This document shows positions 1-8,208 of a stretch of DNA of 64,000 bases, piece after piece. Positions within the stretch are counted from its first letter, which is position 1, and the number at the start of each line of letters is the position of its first letter. Under the pieces are notes generated by a model. It did no database searches and had not been told where the DNA came from. It saw nothing but the letters and a program-made list of their open reading frames with translations. A program made the translations under genes and the position numbers. The stretch spans positions 186,001 through 250,000 of the forward strand of contig NZ_QUNS01000001.1 in NCBI RefSeq assembly GCF_003387615.1, written 5' to 3'. Source of the DNA: Tenacibaculum gallaicum (GTDB taxonomy: Bacteria > Bacteroidota > Bacteroidia > Flavobacteriales > Flavobacteriaceae).

Positions 1-1320
1 AAGAGGCATTGGTTTTTGTTGATATTCTTTAATAATAAAAGCACGTCCCATTTCAATGGTTTGCTCCATCATTGGGTATAATTCTGGCTCTATTCTAAAT
101 AATGTTTGAATATAAAAACCATTTACTCCGTGTTTTTTATAAATATCTTTCCCTAATCCCATTCTATAGGCTCCTACCAATCTGTTTTGTTGGTCATCCC
201 ATAAAAATAAATGGTGGTAATATTTATCAAATCTGTCTAAATCAATAGTTTTATTCGTTCCTTCTCCTACTTCTCTAAACGTAATTTCACGTAATCTCCC
301 TATTTCATGTAAAATATTTGGTATTTCTTTTGCGCTAGCAAAAAACACCTCATAGTTCTTGCTTTGTAGTAATCTACTTCCTTTTTCTCGTAAAGCATCT
401 ACTTCTTTTACAAATAAATCTGGCGACTTTTGAGAGGTGATTTTTTTAGCTCTCTTAGGAATCTTTAAATTATGTGTTGACAATATCTTTGGAGATGCTT
501 TCTCATATGGGTTTGCCAACATATATGTTTTTCTACGTAAAAACTGGTAGAAATCTGGTATTTCAGGAAACGTATCTTGGTCTTTTACTGAAATTGGCTT
601 TCCAATTCTTACTTTGATTATTCTATTTTTTTGAGATAATAACTCTGACGGAAGCTTTGCTGTTCTCAGCGTATCACTAATTTTAGATAGTGTGTAAAAC
701 AGTTGACTGTTTTTTGCGTGAAAATAAATAGGAATTACAGGTACTTTTGCTTTTTTTATCAAACGTACAGCTCCTTGCTCCCATTCTTTATCCACCATTA
801 ACTTCCCATCACGATACGTAGATACTTCTCCGGCAGGAAAAAGTCCTAAAGGCCTTCCTTCTTGTAAGTGTAATAAGGCATTTTTTATTCCTGCAACACT
901 CGACTGTGCGTCCTTATGGTTTTCAAAAGGGTTTACTGGCATTACATAGGGCTTCAAAGGCTCTATTCTATGTAATAAAAAATTTGCTATAATCTTATAA
1001 TCTGCCCTGTGCTCTAATAAGAGTTTTAATAATAAAATACCATCTATCCCTCCTAGCGGATGGTTAGAAATTGTTATAAACGGTCCTTCTTTAGGAATAC
1101 GCTTTAAATCTTCTTCTGGAATTTCAAATTCAATCTGAAACTCATCAAGCAAACCATTTAAAAAAGGTAAATCTTTTTTATGCTTATGCTTATTATAAAC
1201 TTCATTGGCGGTAGAAATTCGCAAAACTTTCATCAGCAACCAACCTGAAAACGTTCCGAAAACCCCGAACTTGTCGGTTCCTATTGCTTTTGCAACTTCT
1301 TTAGGTGTTACTAATCCCAT
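1..1320 (-). CDS. OlsF-like bifunctional acyltransferase (PlsC-type + GNAT), 3' end cut by the window
   Basis: Reading frame open for 440 codons from an ATG at 1320 to the window edge, so the C terminus is missing. The N-terminal half is a lysophospholipid acyltransferase (PlsC/OlsA-like): SNHPLGGIDG around residues 85-94 holds the catalytic His87 and Asp93, a one-residue-longer spacing than the usual HX4D, and FPAGEVS is the FPEG-type motif. The C-terminal part, from about residue 330, resembles the OlsB/GNAT N-acyltransferase ('hemolysin-like') domain (REITFREVGEGT, EMGRAF). Fusions of this order (OlsF) make ornithine or related aminolipids in Serratia and Flavobacterium; that role here is inferred. 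It is 52 bases downstream of the aspartate kinase gene, in the same direction, so may be co-transcribed. Confidence 0.8.
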   Translation of the reverse strand, partial: MGLVTPKEVAKAIGTDKFGVFGTFSGWLLMKVLRISTANEVYNKHKHKKDLPFLNGLLDEFQIEFEIPEEDLKRIPKEGPFITISNHPLGGIDGILLLKLLLEHRADYKIIANFLLHRIEPLKPYVMPVNPFENHKDAQSSVAGIKNALLHLQEGRPLGLFPAGEVSTYRDGKLMVDKEWEQGAVRLIKKAKVPVIPIYFHAKNSQLFYTLSKISDTLRTAKLPSELLSQKNRIIKVRIGKPISVKDQDTFPEIPDFYQFLRRKTYMLANPYEKASPKILSTHNLKIPKRAKKITSQKSPDLFVKEVDALREKGSRLLQSKNYEVFFASAKEIPNILHEIGRLREITFREVGEGTNKTIDLDRFDKYYHHLFLWDDQQNRLVGAYRMGLGKDIYKKHGVNGFYIQTLFRIEPELYPMMEQTIEMGRAFIIKEYQQKPMPL

Positions 1321-1371
1321 ACATAGTTATCAATTGACATAACTGCAAATATAATCGATTTTTTGCAAGCT

Positions 1372-2625
1372 TTACATGTTTTCTTGAATCACTAACTGCG
1401 CAGTTTCAGTATTTATTTGACGAATGATTGATTTTCCCCGTTTTCTTATCGTTTTTATTGCTTCATCATTAAAGTGACGAATTGTATACAAAGTAGCTCC
1501 TTTGTATGCTCTTATTTTATACGCTCCTTTTAAATCGTTATAAAAATCTTCAAAGTTATGGTACTTATCTTCTATACAAACAGAAAAACTAATCGCTGAA
1601 TTCTGAATTAAGTTTACTTTTAAATTATAGTCGTGTAACTTCTTAAAAACATCACTAATGTTATTTTCAACCATAAAAGAAAAATCCTTTGCTGAAATCG
1701 CTACTAAAATTTGATTTTTCTTTACAATAAAGCATGGAACTTCTGGCGTTATTTTCTTTCCTCTACCCACACACGTTCCAGATTTTGTAACATCTTCAAA
1801 CGAACGTACATACAACGGAATATTTTTTTGTTCTAACGGTTGAATTGTTTTTGGGTGAATTACAGATGCTCCATAAAATGCCATCTCAATAGCCTCTGTG
1901 TACGAAATCTCTTGTAGCAAAGCTGTTTCAGAAAATACTCTAGGGTCAGCGTTTAATACTCCTTGCACATCTTTCCAAATAGTAACACTATCGGCATCCA
2001 AACAATACGCAAAAATACCTGCCGTATAATCAGAACCTTCTCTTCCTAAGGTTGTTGTTTCTGTTCCAAACCCTCCTAAAAAACCTTGCGTAATATTTAG
2101 CTTAGATACATCTACTTTTTCTTGAATTTGCTGTTGGGTTAACTCCCAATCAATTTTTGCATCACGATAATCACCATCGGTTTTAATGTATTCTCTTACA
2201 TCTAACCATTGATTCGCTACTTCTATTTCAATTAAATAAGCACTTACAATAGTAGTAGAAAGTAATTCTCCAAAACCAACCACTTGATCGTACACATAGT
2301 TATAATCTTTAGAAGTATTTCGAGCCATAAACCCGCTCAATTCACCAAATAAATGATTTACTTTATTATATATATTATGATTTGGGCTAAATAAATCATT
2401 CAACATATTTTGATGAAAGTCTTCTACAAATTTCAAAGAATCTTTAAGGTTTTCTTTTTTGTAGAAATAATCGTTTACCACTTGCTCAAAAGCATTGGTC
2501 ATTTTTCCCATGGCAGAAATTACTACTAGCGTATTTTCTGTACCTTCATGTTGCAACACTTTTGCAACATTTTTTACTCCACTCGCATCTTTTACCGATG
2601 CCCCTCCAAACTTAAATATTCTCAT
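1372..2625 (-). CDS. lysC: Aspartate kinase (monofunctional)
   Basis: Phosphorylates L-aspartate with ATP, the first step to lysine/DAP, threonine and methionine. The chosen ATG at 2625 gives 417 aa beginning MRIFKFGGASVKD, where KFGG is the conserved kinase nucleotide-binding motif; a longer start at 2652 adds nine unlike residues. GREGSDYTAG and the VTIWKDVQGV/ADPR segment are conserved in the amino acid kinase fold. The C terminus (about 300-417) looks like tandem ACT domains for allosteric control. No homoserine dehydrogenase domain is fused. The start overlaps the end of the upstream GNAT gene by 14 bases, indicating translational coupling. Which end product inhibits it cannot be read from the sequence. 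Confidence 0.92.
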   Translation of the reverse strand: MRIFKFGGASVKDASGVKNVAKVLQHEGTENTLVVISAMGKMTNAFEQVVNDYFYKKENLKDSLKFVEDFHQNMLNDLFSPNHNIYNKVNHLFGELSGFMARNTSKDYNYVYDQVVGFGELLSTTIVSAYLIEIEVANQWLDVREYIKTDGDYRDAKIDWELTQQQIQEKVDVSKLNITQGFLGGFGTETTTLGREGSDYTAGIFAYCLDADSVTIWKDVQGVLNADPRVFSETALLQEISYTEAIEMAFYGASVIHPKTIQPLEQKNIPLYVRSFEDVTKSGTCVGRGKKITPEVPCFIVKKNQILVAISAKDFSFMVENNISDVFKKLHDYNLKVNLIQNSAISFSVCIEDKYHNFEDFYNDLKGAYKIRAYKGATLYTIRHFNDEAIKTIRKRGKSIIRQINTETAQLVIQENM

Positions 2626-3094
2626 TACAAAATTGTTGTAAGCTTTGTTCATTCATATGGCAAACTCTCCACTCATCGTATACAGTGGCTCCAGTACTTT
2701 TGTAAAAATCGACAGCTCCTGTATTCCAATCTAATACTTCCCAAGCTACTCTTTTACAATTATTTTTATGTGCGTGGTCCATAACAGCACTATACAAAGC
2801 TTTTCCTGCACCAATACCTCTTTTAGATTGAGTTACCATTAAATCTTCTAAATGAATTGCTTTCCCTTTCCATGTAGAGTAACGTTCATAAAACAACGCC
2901 ATTCCTATAATCTTAGTATCTTCTTCAGCTACAAAGGTTTTAAATTTCGGCTTTTCAGAAAAACCATCTTTAACAATGTCTTCAACCGTAATTTTAACCG
3001 CATCGGGTTCTTTTTCAAAAACAGCCAATTCAACGATTAAATCTAATATAGCTTGAGCATCTTCTTGCTCTCCTGGTCTGATAATAAAACTCAT
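2612..3094 (-). CDS. GNAT family N-acetyltransferase, diamine/thialysine acetyltransferase-like
   Basis: A 160-aa GCN5-related acetyltransferase that would transfer an acetyl group from acetyl-CoA to a small amine. HLEDLMVTQSKRGIGAGKAL contains the acetyl-CoA pyrophosphate-binding R/Q-x-x-G-x-G/A motif, and WNTGAVDFYKSTGA is the conserved C-terminal motif B. The ELAVFEKEPDAV start and the overall pattern match the SSAT (spermidine/thialysine acetyltransferase) group. The substrate is not determinable. It is the first gene of the run leading to lysC and the OlsF-like gene; a TATCTTTA box about 20 bases upstream of the start on the minus strand is a fair -7 candidate. Confidence 0.85.
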   Translation of the reverse strand: MSFIIRPGEQEDAQAILDLIVELAVFEKEPDAVKITVEDIVKDGFSEKPKFKTFVAEEDTKIIGMALFYERYSTWKGKAIHLEDLMVTQSKRGIGAGKALYSAVMDHAHKNNCKRVAWEVLDWNTGAVDFYKSTGATVYDEWRVCHMNEQSLQQFCNENI

Positions 3095-3239
3095 TTCTTC
3101 ATTTTTTTGGTAAAGATACTTTTCTTAAAACTTTCTGATAAAACAAATAAAAAATTAAAACACATCATATTTTTTTGTTGAAAATTTAAAATACTAAATA
3201 AAAGTTGGCATCTTTGTACGCACAACACAAAAATTTGAC

Positions 3240-4274
3240 ATGAGTAACAAGCATATGACGCTGGGTGAGTTTATCATCAGCAAACAAAAAGACTTTAAAT
3301 ATTCTTCTGGTGAATTATCTCGTTTAATAAATTCTATTCGTTTAGCTGCCAAAGTAGTAAACCACGAAATTAGAAAAGCTGGATTGGTTGATATTACTGG
3401 AGCTGCTGGTGATATTAATGTACAAGGTGAAGCACAACAAAAATTAGATGTTTTAGCGAACGATTTATTTAAACAAACATTAATTAATCGTGAAATTGTT
3501 TGTGGTATAGCTAGTGAAGAAGAAGATGATTTTGTAGTTGTTGAAGGTCAAAACAAAGCCAACGAAAACAAATATGTGTTGTTGATGGATCCTTTAGACG
3601 GATCGTCTAACATTGATGTAAACGTTTCTGTAGGAACTATTTTTTCTATTTACAGAAGAATTTCTCCTGTTGGAACTCCTGCTACCAAAGAAGATTTCTT
3701 ACAAAAAGGTAGCGAGCAAGTAGCGGCGGGTTATGTTGCTTACGGCACCTCAACCATGTTAGTTTTTACTACAGGAAATGGTGTTAATGGATTTACGTTA
3801 AATCCAGCTATTGGTACTTTTTACTTATCGCATCCAAACATGCAATACCCTGAGATTGGTAGAATTTATTCCGTAAGTGAAGGATATTTTACGCATTTCC
3901 AAGAGGGAATGAAGCGTTTCTTAATTCACTGTAAAGAATTAAACGAAGCTGACAATCGTCCGTATACAGCGCGCTATATTGGATCGTTAGTTTCAGATTT
4001 CCATAGAAATATGATAAAGGGTGGAGTTTATATTTATCCTGCTACTGCCATAACTCCTAAAGGAAAACTACGTTTGCTATACGAATGTAACCCTATGGCG
4101 TTTATTTGTGAGCAAGCAGGTGGTAAAGCTTCTGATGGGTTTACTCGTATTTTAGATATTAAACCAACAGAATTACACCAACGTGTACCTTTTTACTGTG
4201 GAAGTAATCAACTCGTTGAAAAAGCCGAGGAGTTTATGACTGAATTTTCTACTGAGGAAAAGCCAACGTATTAA
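3240..4274 (+). CDS. fbp: Fructose-1,6-bisphosphatase class 1
   Basis: Hydrolyses fructose-1,6-bisphosphate to fructose-6-phosphate in gluconeogenesis. The 344-aa length is normal for class 1. Metal-binding signatures are visible: ASEEEDD (about 93-99) and [12 protein letters not shown] (about 115-126). [13 protein letters not shown] and GGVYIYPAT form the sugar-phosphate site, and the C-terminal [19 protein letters not shown] segment is typical. The gene is divergent from the GNAT gene. CATCTTTG at 3209-3216 is a one-mismatch TAnnTTTG -7 element 23 bases before the ATG. A strong terminator follows, so it is probably monocistronic. Confidence 0.96.
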   Translation: MSNKHMTLGEFIISKQKDFKYSSGELSRLINSIRLAAKVVNHEIRKAGLVDITGAAGDINVQGEAQQKLDVLANDLFKQTLINREIVCGIASEEEDDFVVVEGQNKANENKYVLLMDPLDGSSNIDVNVSVGTIFSIYRRISPVGTPATKEDFLQKGSEQVAAGYVAYGTSTMLVFTTGNGVNGFTLNPAIGTFYLSHPNMQYPEIGRIYSVSEGYFTHFQEGMKRFLIHCKELNEADNRPYTARYIGSLVSDFHRNMIKGGVYIYPATAITPKGKLRLLYECNPMAFICEQAGGKASDGFTRILDIKPTELHQRVPFYCGSNQLVEKAEEFMTEFSTEEKPTY

Positions 4275-4309
4275 AGAATAGTTATTATTTATACTCAAAT
4301 AAATTATCC

Positions 4310-4341
4310 ATAAGGCAAACAGTTGTTTGCCTTATTTTTTT
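4310..4341 (+). terminator. Intrinsic terminator of fbp
   Basis: Perfect 11-bp stem (4310-4320 with 4325-4335: ATAAGGCAAAC / GTTTGCCTTAT), loop AGTT, then a run of T to 4341. It lies 36 bases after the fbp stop and before sodA. Confidence 0.9.
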
Positions 4342-4398
4342 GAATTAAATTTACATTCGGAAAAACGAAAAAATTAATCTATTAAAAAACAAATAATT

Positions 4399-5007
4399 AT
4401 GGCTTTTAACTTACCAGAATTAGGATACGCTTACGACGCTTTAGAACCAAATATAGATGCTAGAACTATGGAAATTCACCATGGCAAGCACCACAACGGA
4501 TATACTACTAAATTAAATGCTGCAATTGAAGGTACTGATTTAGAAGGAAAATCTATCGAAGACATTTTAACGAATTTAGATATGAACAACGCTGGTGTTC
4601 GTAATAACGGTGGTGGTTTTTACAACCACTCTTTATTTTGGACAGTAATGAACCCAGAAGATAGAGGTTATTTATCTGGAGAATTAAAAGATGCTATTGA
4701 AGCTGAGTTTGGTTCAAAAGAAGCGTTTATTGATGCTTTTTCTAAGGCAGCTGCAACACAATTTGGTTCAGGATGGGCTTGGTTATGTGTACACAAAGGA
4801 GGTAAAGTAGAAGTTTGCTCTACTCCTAACCAAGACAACCCGTTAATGCCAGGTGTTACTTGTGGCGGGACTCCTATTTTAGGATTAGATGTTTGGGAAC
4901 ACGCTTATTACTTAAACTACCAAAACCGTCGTCCTGATTACATCGAAGCTTTCTTCAAAGTAATCAACTGGAACGAAGTAGAAAGAAGATATGCAGCAGC
5001 TAAATAA
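4399..5007 (+). CDS. sodA: Superoxide dismutase, Mn/Fe family (Mn-type signatures)
   Basis: Dismutates superoxide to oxygen and hydrogen peroxide in the cytoplasm (no signal peptide). The 202-aa protein has the four metal ligands His27, His77 (NHSLFW), Asp164 and His168 ([10 protein letters not shown]). The NQDNPLM segment carries the Gln typical of Mn-type enzymes, and the YAYDALEP / QNRRPDYI motifs are close to E. coli SodA. Metal preference (Mn, Fe or cambialistic) cannot be settled by eye. TACATTCG at 4352-4359 is a one-mismatch -7 element. It is flanked by terminators on both sides, so a single-gene unit. Confidence 0.95.
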   Translation: MAFNLPELGYAYDALEPNIDARTMEIHHGKHHNGYTTKLNAAIEGTDLEGKSIEDILTNLDMNNAGVRNNGGGFYNHSLFWTVMNPEDRGYLSGELKDAIEAEFGSKEAFIDAFSKAAATQFGSGWAWLCVHKGGKVEVCSTPNQDNPLMPGVTCGGTPILGLDVWEHAYYLNYQNRRPDYIEAFFKVINWNEVERRYAAAK

Positions 5008-5030
5008 TTAGTAGCTTCTGTAATAAATAA

Positions 5031-5060
5031 AAAAAGACCTGCAAAAATGCAGGTCTTTTT
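5031..5060. terminator. Bidirectional terminator between sodA and the thioesterase gene
   Basis: Stem of 13 bp (5031-5043 with 5048-5060; core GACCTGCA/TGCAGGTC) with loop AAAA and A/T flanks that give a U-run on both strands. It serves sodA (+) and the thioesterase gene (-), whose stop begins at 5061. Confidence 0.9.
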
Positions 5061-5546
5061 TTATACCGTTTTTTGTAATCGGAAGCTTTGTGCTCTTTCT
5101 TCAAAACTTGTTTGTTCTATGGGTAAAACAGCGTTTTTAAATAATTCCAATAGATCTTCTGAATGTTTTGCTGATGATAATTTTATCAAATCAAAATACA
5201 CGAAAGAACTCCAAAGTATCGCTTTTAACGCTGTTTTATCTTCATTCCACATACGTATTTCAACTAACAAATTTCTATCACCATAATTAATTAATTGAGA
5301 ATCTATCGTCACAGTTTCCATTAAGGTTGCTGGCTTTAAATAGGCTATTTGATGTGAACCTACCACCCAACTTTTTCCTCGTTCTTTTCCATGTTGGTAA
5401 ATGTCTAAATTATAATTAGCAATCAACTGGTCTTCTCTAGCGTTGATAAGATAATTAAAATAAGATGCATTATTTAAATGATTGAATGGGTCGCAATCTT
5501 GAAATCTGATTTTTGTTTTACTCTCTAAAATTTTTGGTATTTCCAT
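5061..5546 (-). CDS. Acyl-CoA thioesterase, 4HBT hotdog fold
   Basis: A 161-aa single-domain hotdog protein of the 4-hydroxybenzoyl-CoA thioesterase type, expected to hydrolyse an acyl-CoA. RFQDCDPFNHLNNASYFNY near the N terminus is the 4HBT motif (T-D-x-D-x-x-G-H-x-N in the family) with the active-site Asp. The substrate is unknown. Its own operator copy (5561-5580) overlaps a TATATTTT -7-like box 15-20 bases upstream of the start, so the adjacent TetR repressor most likely controls it directly. That arrangement suggests a role in handling a toxic or regulated acyl-CoA; this is inference. Confidence 0.85.
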   Translation of the reverse strand: MEIPKILESKTKIRFQDCDPFNHLNNASYFNYLINAREDQLIANYNLDIYQHGKERGKSWVVGSHQIAYLKPATLMETVTIDSQLINYGDRNLLVEIRMWNEDKTALKAILWSSFVYFDLIKLSSAKHSEDLLELFKNAVLPIEQTSFEERAQSFRLQKTV

Positions 5547-5560
5547 GGTATTAAATTTAA

Positions 5561-5580
5561 AATATACCGTTTGGTATATT
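5561..5580. promoter_or_regulatory. TetR operator O1, upstream of the thioesterase gene
   Basis: AATATACCGTTTGGTATATT, an inverted repeat of AATATACC around four bases. The reverse complement matches the operator upstream of tetR (6226-6245) at 19 of 20 bases. It overlaps the probable -7 box of the thioesterase promoter, so binding should block RNA polymerase. Confidence 0.8.
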
Positions 5581-5597
5581 TTTGATTAAAAAAATAG

Positions 5598-6191
5598 TTA
5601 TTTCTGTAATTCTTGTTTTATAATTTGTTGTAATACTGTAGATACATCTTTTAAGTAGCTATCATCTCTCATAGTATGTGTCATATACACAGCGCCTTCA
5701 ATCATGTAAAAAAAACGCTTTGCATACAACATACTATCTATTGATTTTTTTATTTCATTGGTGTCTTTTGCTTTTTCAATTAGCTGAGAAAACCGTTCTA
5801 AAATTCTATGATTATACGATTGAACTAATTGAGCTATTACTTTATTTTGATTGTTAGCGTCTACTCCAATATTTAAAATTGGGCATCCTCCAAATTGCTT
5901 ATTATACTCATAATAGTCTTCATAAAAAACAGCAATATTTTTCAACATTGCTAAAGGTGTTTCACCTTTTTTTACCGTTTTATTTAAGTCTTTTAGCACT
6001 TTTCTTACTGAAAACTTAAACGATTCTACAGCTAATTCTTCTTTGTTTTCAAAATGTCCATAAATAGCACCTTTGGTTAAACCAGTAGCTTCTGTAATTT
6101 TAGATAAGCTCATGGCAGCATACCCATTCTTATTAAAAATAGGAGCTACTGTTTCTATTATAAAAGCCTTGGTTCTTTCTGATTTAGACAT
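5598..6191 (-). CDS. TetR/AcrR family transcriptional repressor
   Basis: A 197-aa regulator with an N-terminal TetR HTH: residues about 25-50 (SLSKITEATGLTKGAIYGHF, KEEL). The C-terminal two thirds is helical, as for ligand-binding and dimerisation. Two near-identical inverted repeats, one before this gene (6226-6245) and one before the downstream thioesterase gene (5561-5580), indicate it represses both itself and that gene. On the minus strand a TATATTTG -7 element (6220-6213) lies next to operator O2. The inducer is unknown; an acyl-CoA or fatty acid would fit the neighbour. Confidence 0.9.
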   Translation of the reverse strand: MSKSERTKAFIIETVAPIFNKNGYAAMSLSKITEATGLTKGAIYGHFENKEELAVESFKFSVRKVLKDLNKTVKKGETPLAMLKNIAVFYEDYYEYNKQFGGCPILNIGVDANNQNKVIAQLVQSYNHRILERFSQLIEKAKDTNEIKKSIDSMLYAKRFFYMIEGAVYMTHTMRDDSYLKDVSTVLQQIIKQELQK

Positions 6192-6225
6192 TTTTCAAAC
6201 AAGTTTGAGATACAAATATATAAAA

Positions 6226-6245
6226 AATATACCAAATGGTATATT
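6226..6245. promoter_or_regulatory. TetR operator O2, upstream of tetR
   Basis: AATATACCAAATGGTATATT, an inverted repeat differing from the reverse complement of O1 at one base. It sits just upstream of a TATATTTG -7 element reading towards tetR, consistent with autorepression. Confidence 0.8.
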
Positions 6246-6761
6246 TTATGTTTGGTAGCATAAAAAGGAAAAATACTAATAATGAAACGATCGTTTTTGC
6301 TCCTGGTTTAACTATTGAAAAAATGGAAAAACTACGAGTAAAAAGAGTGTAAAAAACTCTTTTCTTTATTGCCCATAATTAAGCTTATTTAGATAGAAAA
6401 CATTTAAAATATCTACAAGTTTACCGTCCTATATAATAATCTAATCTTACAGCTTTTTCACTCAAAAACACCTGTTTTTTATAGTATTTCGTACTAAAAC
6501 CGTACAAATATTGCATAAATCCACAATTTAAATTGCGGAAAAACACAATAAATTAACTGTGAAAATATTTTTATAGAAAATGAATCTTATTTATTTTTGG
6601 TGACAGAAAATTAGAGAAGAATTAGATAAAAAAGCTATGAAGTTTAATATCCCCATTCTTCACAATTAAAATACTACTCCCCAAAGAAATCCTAACGATA
6701 CCTTTTCGGTATGGGTGGAATATTATTGCTAAGAATTTTAACTTAATTATTAATACATAAA
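6246..6761. other. Intergenic region of about 500 bases with gene debris and a possible structured leader
   Basis: No convincing gene. At 6248-6352 (+) a 34-codon open stretch (ends EKMEKLRVKRV) looks protein-like, but its ATG lies inside a TATGTTTG box, so it is probably the tail of a lost gene; a hairpin (6341-6348 with 6356-6363) follows. TATTTTTG at 6592-6599 (+) is a candidate -7 box for the Sel1-toxin operon, giving a leader of about 155 bases. Near the end of this leader a small hairpin ATACC-TTTTC-GGTAT (6698-6712) is followed by GGGTGG. Confidence 0.4.
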
Positions 6762-8189
6762 ATGAAAATTACTAAAATTATTGCATTGATTGCCTTATGT
6801 ACATCGGCACTCAATGCACAAGAAAAAGAAATTGATTGCGATTTCAACATTAACAGAGCTTATTACCATTTGGAAGGAAAAGAACTCTTTACAAAAGACA
6901 AACAAAAAGCTATTGAATATCTAACTCCTTGTGTAGAAACTGAAAATCCCGTAGCACAGCTAATGATGGGGCGTGTTTTACTAGAGGAAGCCACAGAAGA
7001 AAGTTACACAAAAGCTTTTAAGCTAATTAAAGCAGCTGCAAAACAAGACAATGCTATTGCTGCTACCGATTTAGGAATATTATATAAGTATGGTAGAGGG
7101 TGTAAACTCAACTACAACAAAGCTAGAAAATGGTTTGAAAAAGGATTTGAGTTAGGGAGTACTAAAGCTGCTTATTTGTTAGGGTATTTATACTTAAAAG
7201 GTTTTGGAAACATACAGCAAGACTATACCAAAGCGATTAGTTGGTTTGAAAAGAGCGATTACCCAATGGCGAAGTATTGGTTAGGGGTTTGTTACTATCA
7301 CGGTTATGGCGTAGATAAAAATGTAGCAAAAGCAAATGAGTTATTAAAAACCAACTTCGATACAGTAAAAGATACTAACATAAGTGAAGCATCTAAAAAC
7401 TCAGAAGTAATAAATGTAGAGGAAATTAAGCAAGTTATAAATAAAGAAGAGACAGCTACATCAGCAGAAGTTACCAAACAGCAACTTAATGGTGTGTGGG
7501 AAGGCGATTTATTGTTTTTTGATTGGTCAGCAACTCATATAGAAAACAAAATCCCTTTTAAAATTACAGCAAAGTATGACACAGAAAGTAATGTACTACA
7601 CATCACTACTACTATTGCTGATAAAAAACAAAATGTAGACTTTACTAAACTAGACAACAGTCTTTACTTTAATGATTTTACTATTGAGTTACCACATAGT
7701 TCATTTAGTAAAAACATTCCTGCTGTTTTAGAACATCAATTACTTTCTTCTGATGTTTCTATCAAACAATTTAATTCAGAAATCTACTTAACAGGAAACT
7801 TAGAGACTTATGTGAGTGCATGGAAAGAGTCGGGAGTACCTATTCGTTTTGTCTTAAAAAAGAAAAAGAAATTAGAAAACTCAGAAGAAGAACTTTCAGA
7901 AGAAGCTTTAGCAGCACTTTCAAAGCAAGAAGATAGTTTTATAAAGCTATATCCAAATCCTTTTGAAAAAGATGTAATTGTATCGTATTCATTAGAACAG
8001 CCAACAAATACAAAGGTTACCATCACCAATATGAATGGATTACGAGAAAAAGTAATTAAACCATTCACTAGTCAGGAAACTGGTAACTACCAATATTATG
8101 TTGAGGGAACGGATTTACCTAAAGGTATGTATGTAGTAACCATACTAGTTGGAAAAGAAAGAAAAACAAGAATTATCATCAAAAAATAA
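6762..8189 (+). CDS. Secreted Sel1-repeat protein with T9SS type A sorting domain
   Basis: 475 aa. Residues 1-20 are a Sec signal peptide ending NAQ. Residues about 60-205 contain four Sel1-like (TPR-related) repeats, e.g. TDLGILYKYGRG and YWLGVCYYHGYG. Residues about 245-370 form an unrecognised beta-rich domain beginning NGVWEGDLLFFDW. The last 80 residues, starting IKLYPNPF and ending in a KGMYVV strand and basic tail, are a type A C-terminal domain that directs cargo through the type IX secretion system. Sel1 repeats mediate protein-protein contacts. It ends 19 bases before the AHH toxin gene, so the two are very likely one operon; a partner, carrier or surface-receptor role is inferred. 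Confidence 0.85.
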   Translation: MKITKIIALIALCTSALNAQEKEIDCDFNINRAYYHLEGKELFTKDKQKAIEYLTPCVETENPVAQLMMGRVLLEEATEESYTKAFKLIKAAAKQDNAIAATDLGILYKYGRGCKLNYNKARKWFEKGFELGSTKAAYLLGYLYLKGFGNIQQDYTKAISWFEKSDYPMAKYWLGVCYYHGYGVDKNVAKANELLKTNFDTVKDTNISEASKNSEVINVEEIKQVINKEETATSAEVTKQQLNGVWEGDLLFFDWSATHIENKIPFKITAKYDTESNVLHITTTIADKKQNVDFTKLDNSLYFNDFTIELPHSSFSKNIPAVLEHQLLSSDVSIKQFNSEIYLTGNLETYVSAWKESGVPIRFVLKKKKKLENSEEELSEEALAALSKQEDSFIKLYPNPFEKDVIVSYSLEQPTNTKVTITNMNGLREKVIKPFTSQETGNYQYYVEGTDLPKGMYVVTILVGKERKTRIIIKK

Positions 8190-8208
8190 TTGCTAGAAAA
8201 ACACACAA

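Noticed and set aside
2625..2652. The longer start of aspartate kinase at 2652
   Set aside because: The extra nine residues are unlike the family, whose KFGG motif normally lies within the first ten residues.
6698..6712. ATACC-N5-GGTAT as a third TetR operator
   Set aside because: The spacer is five bases, not four, and the outer AAT/ATT arms are missing. It reads better as an RNA hairpin.
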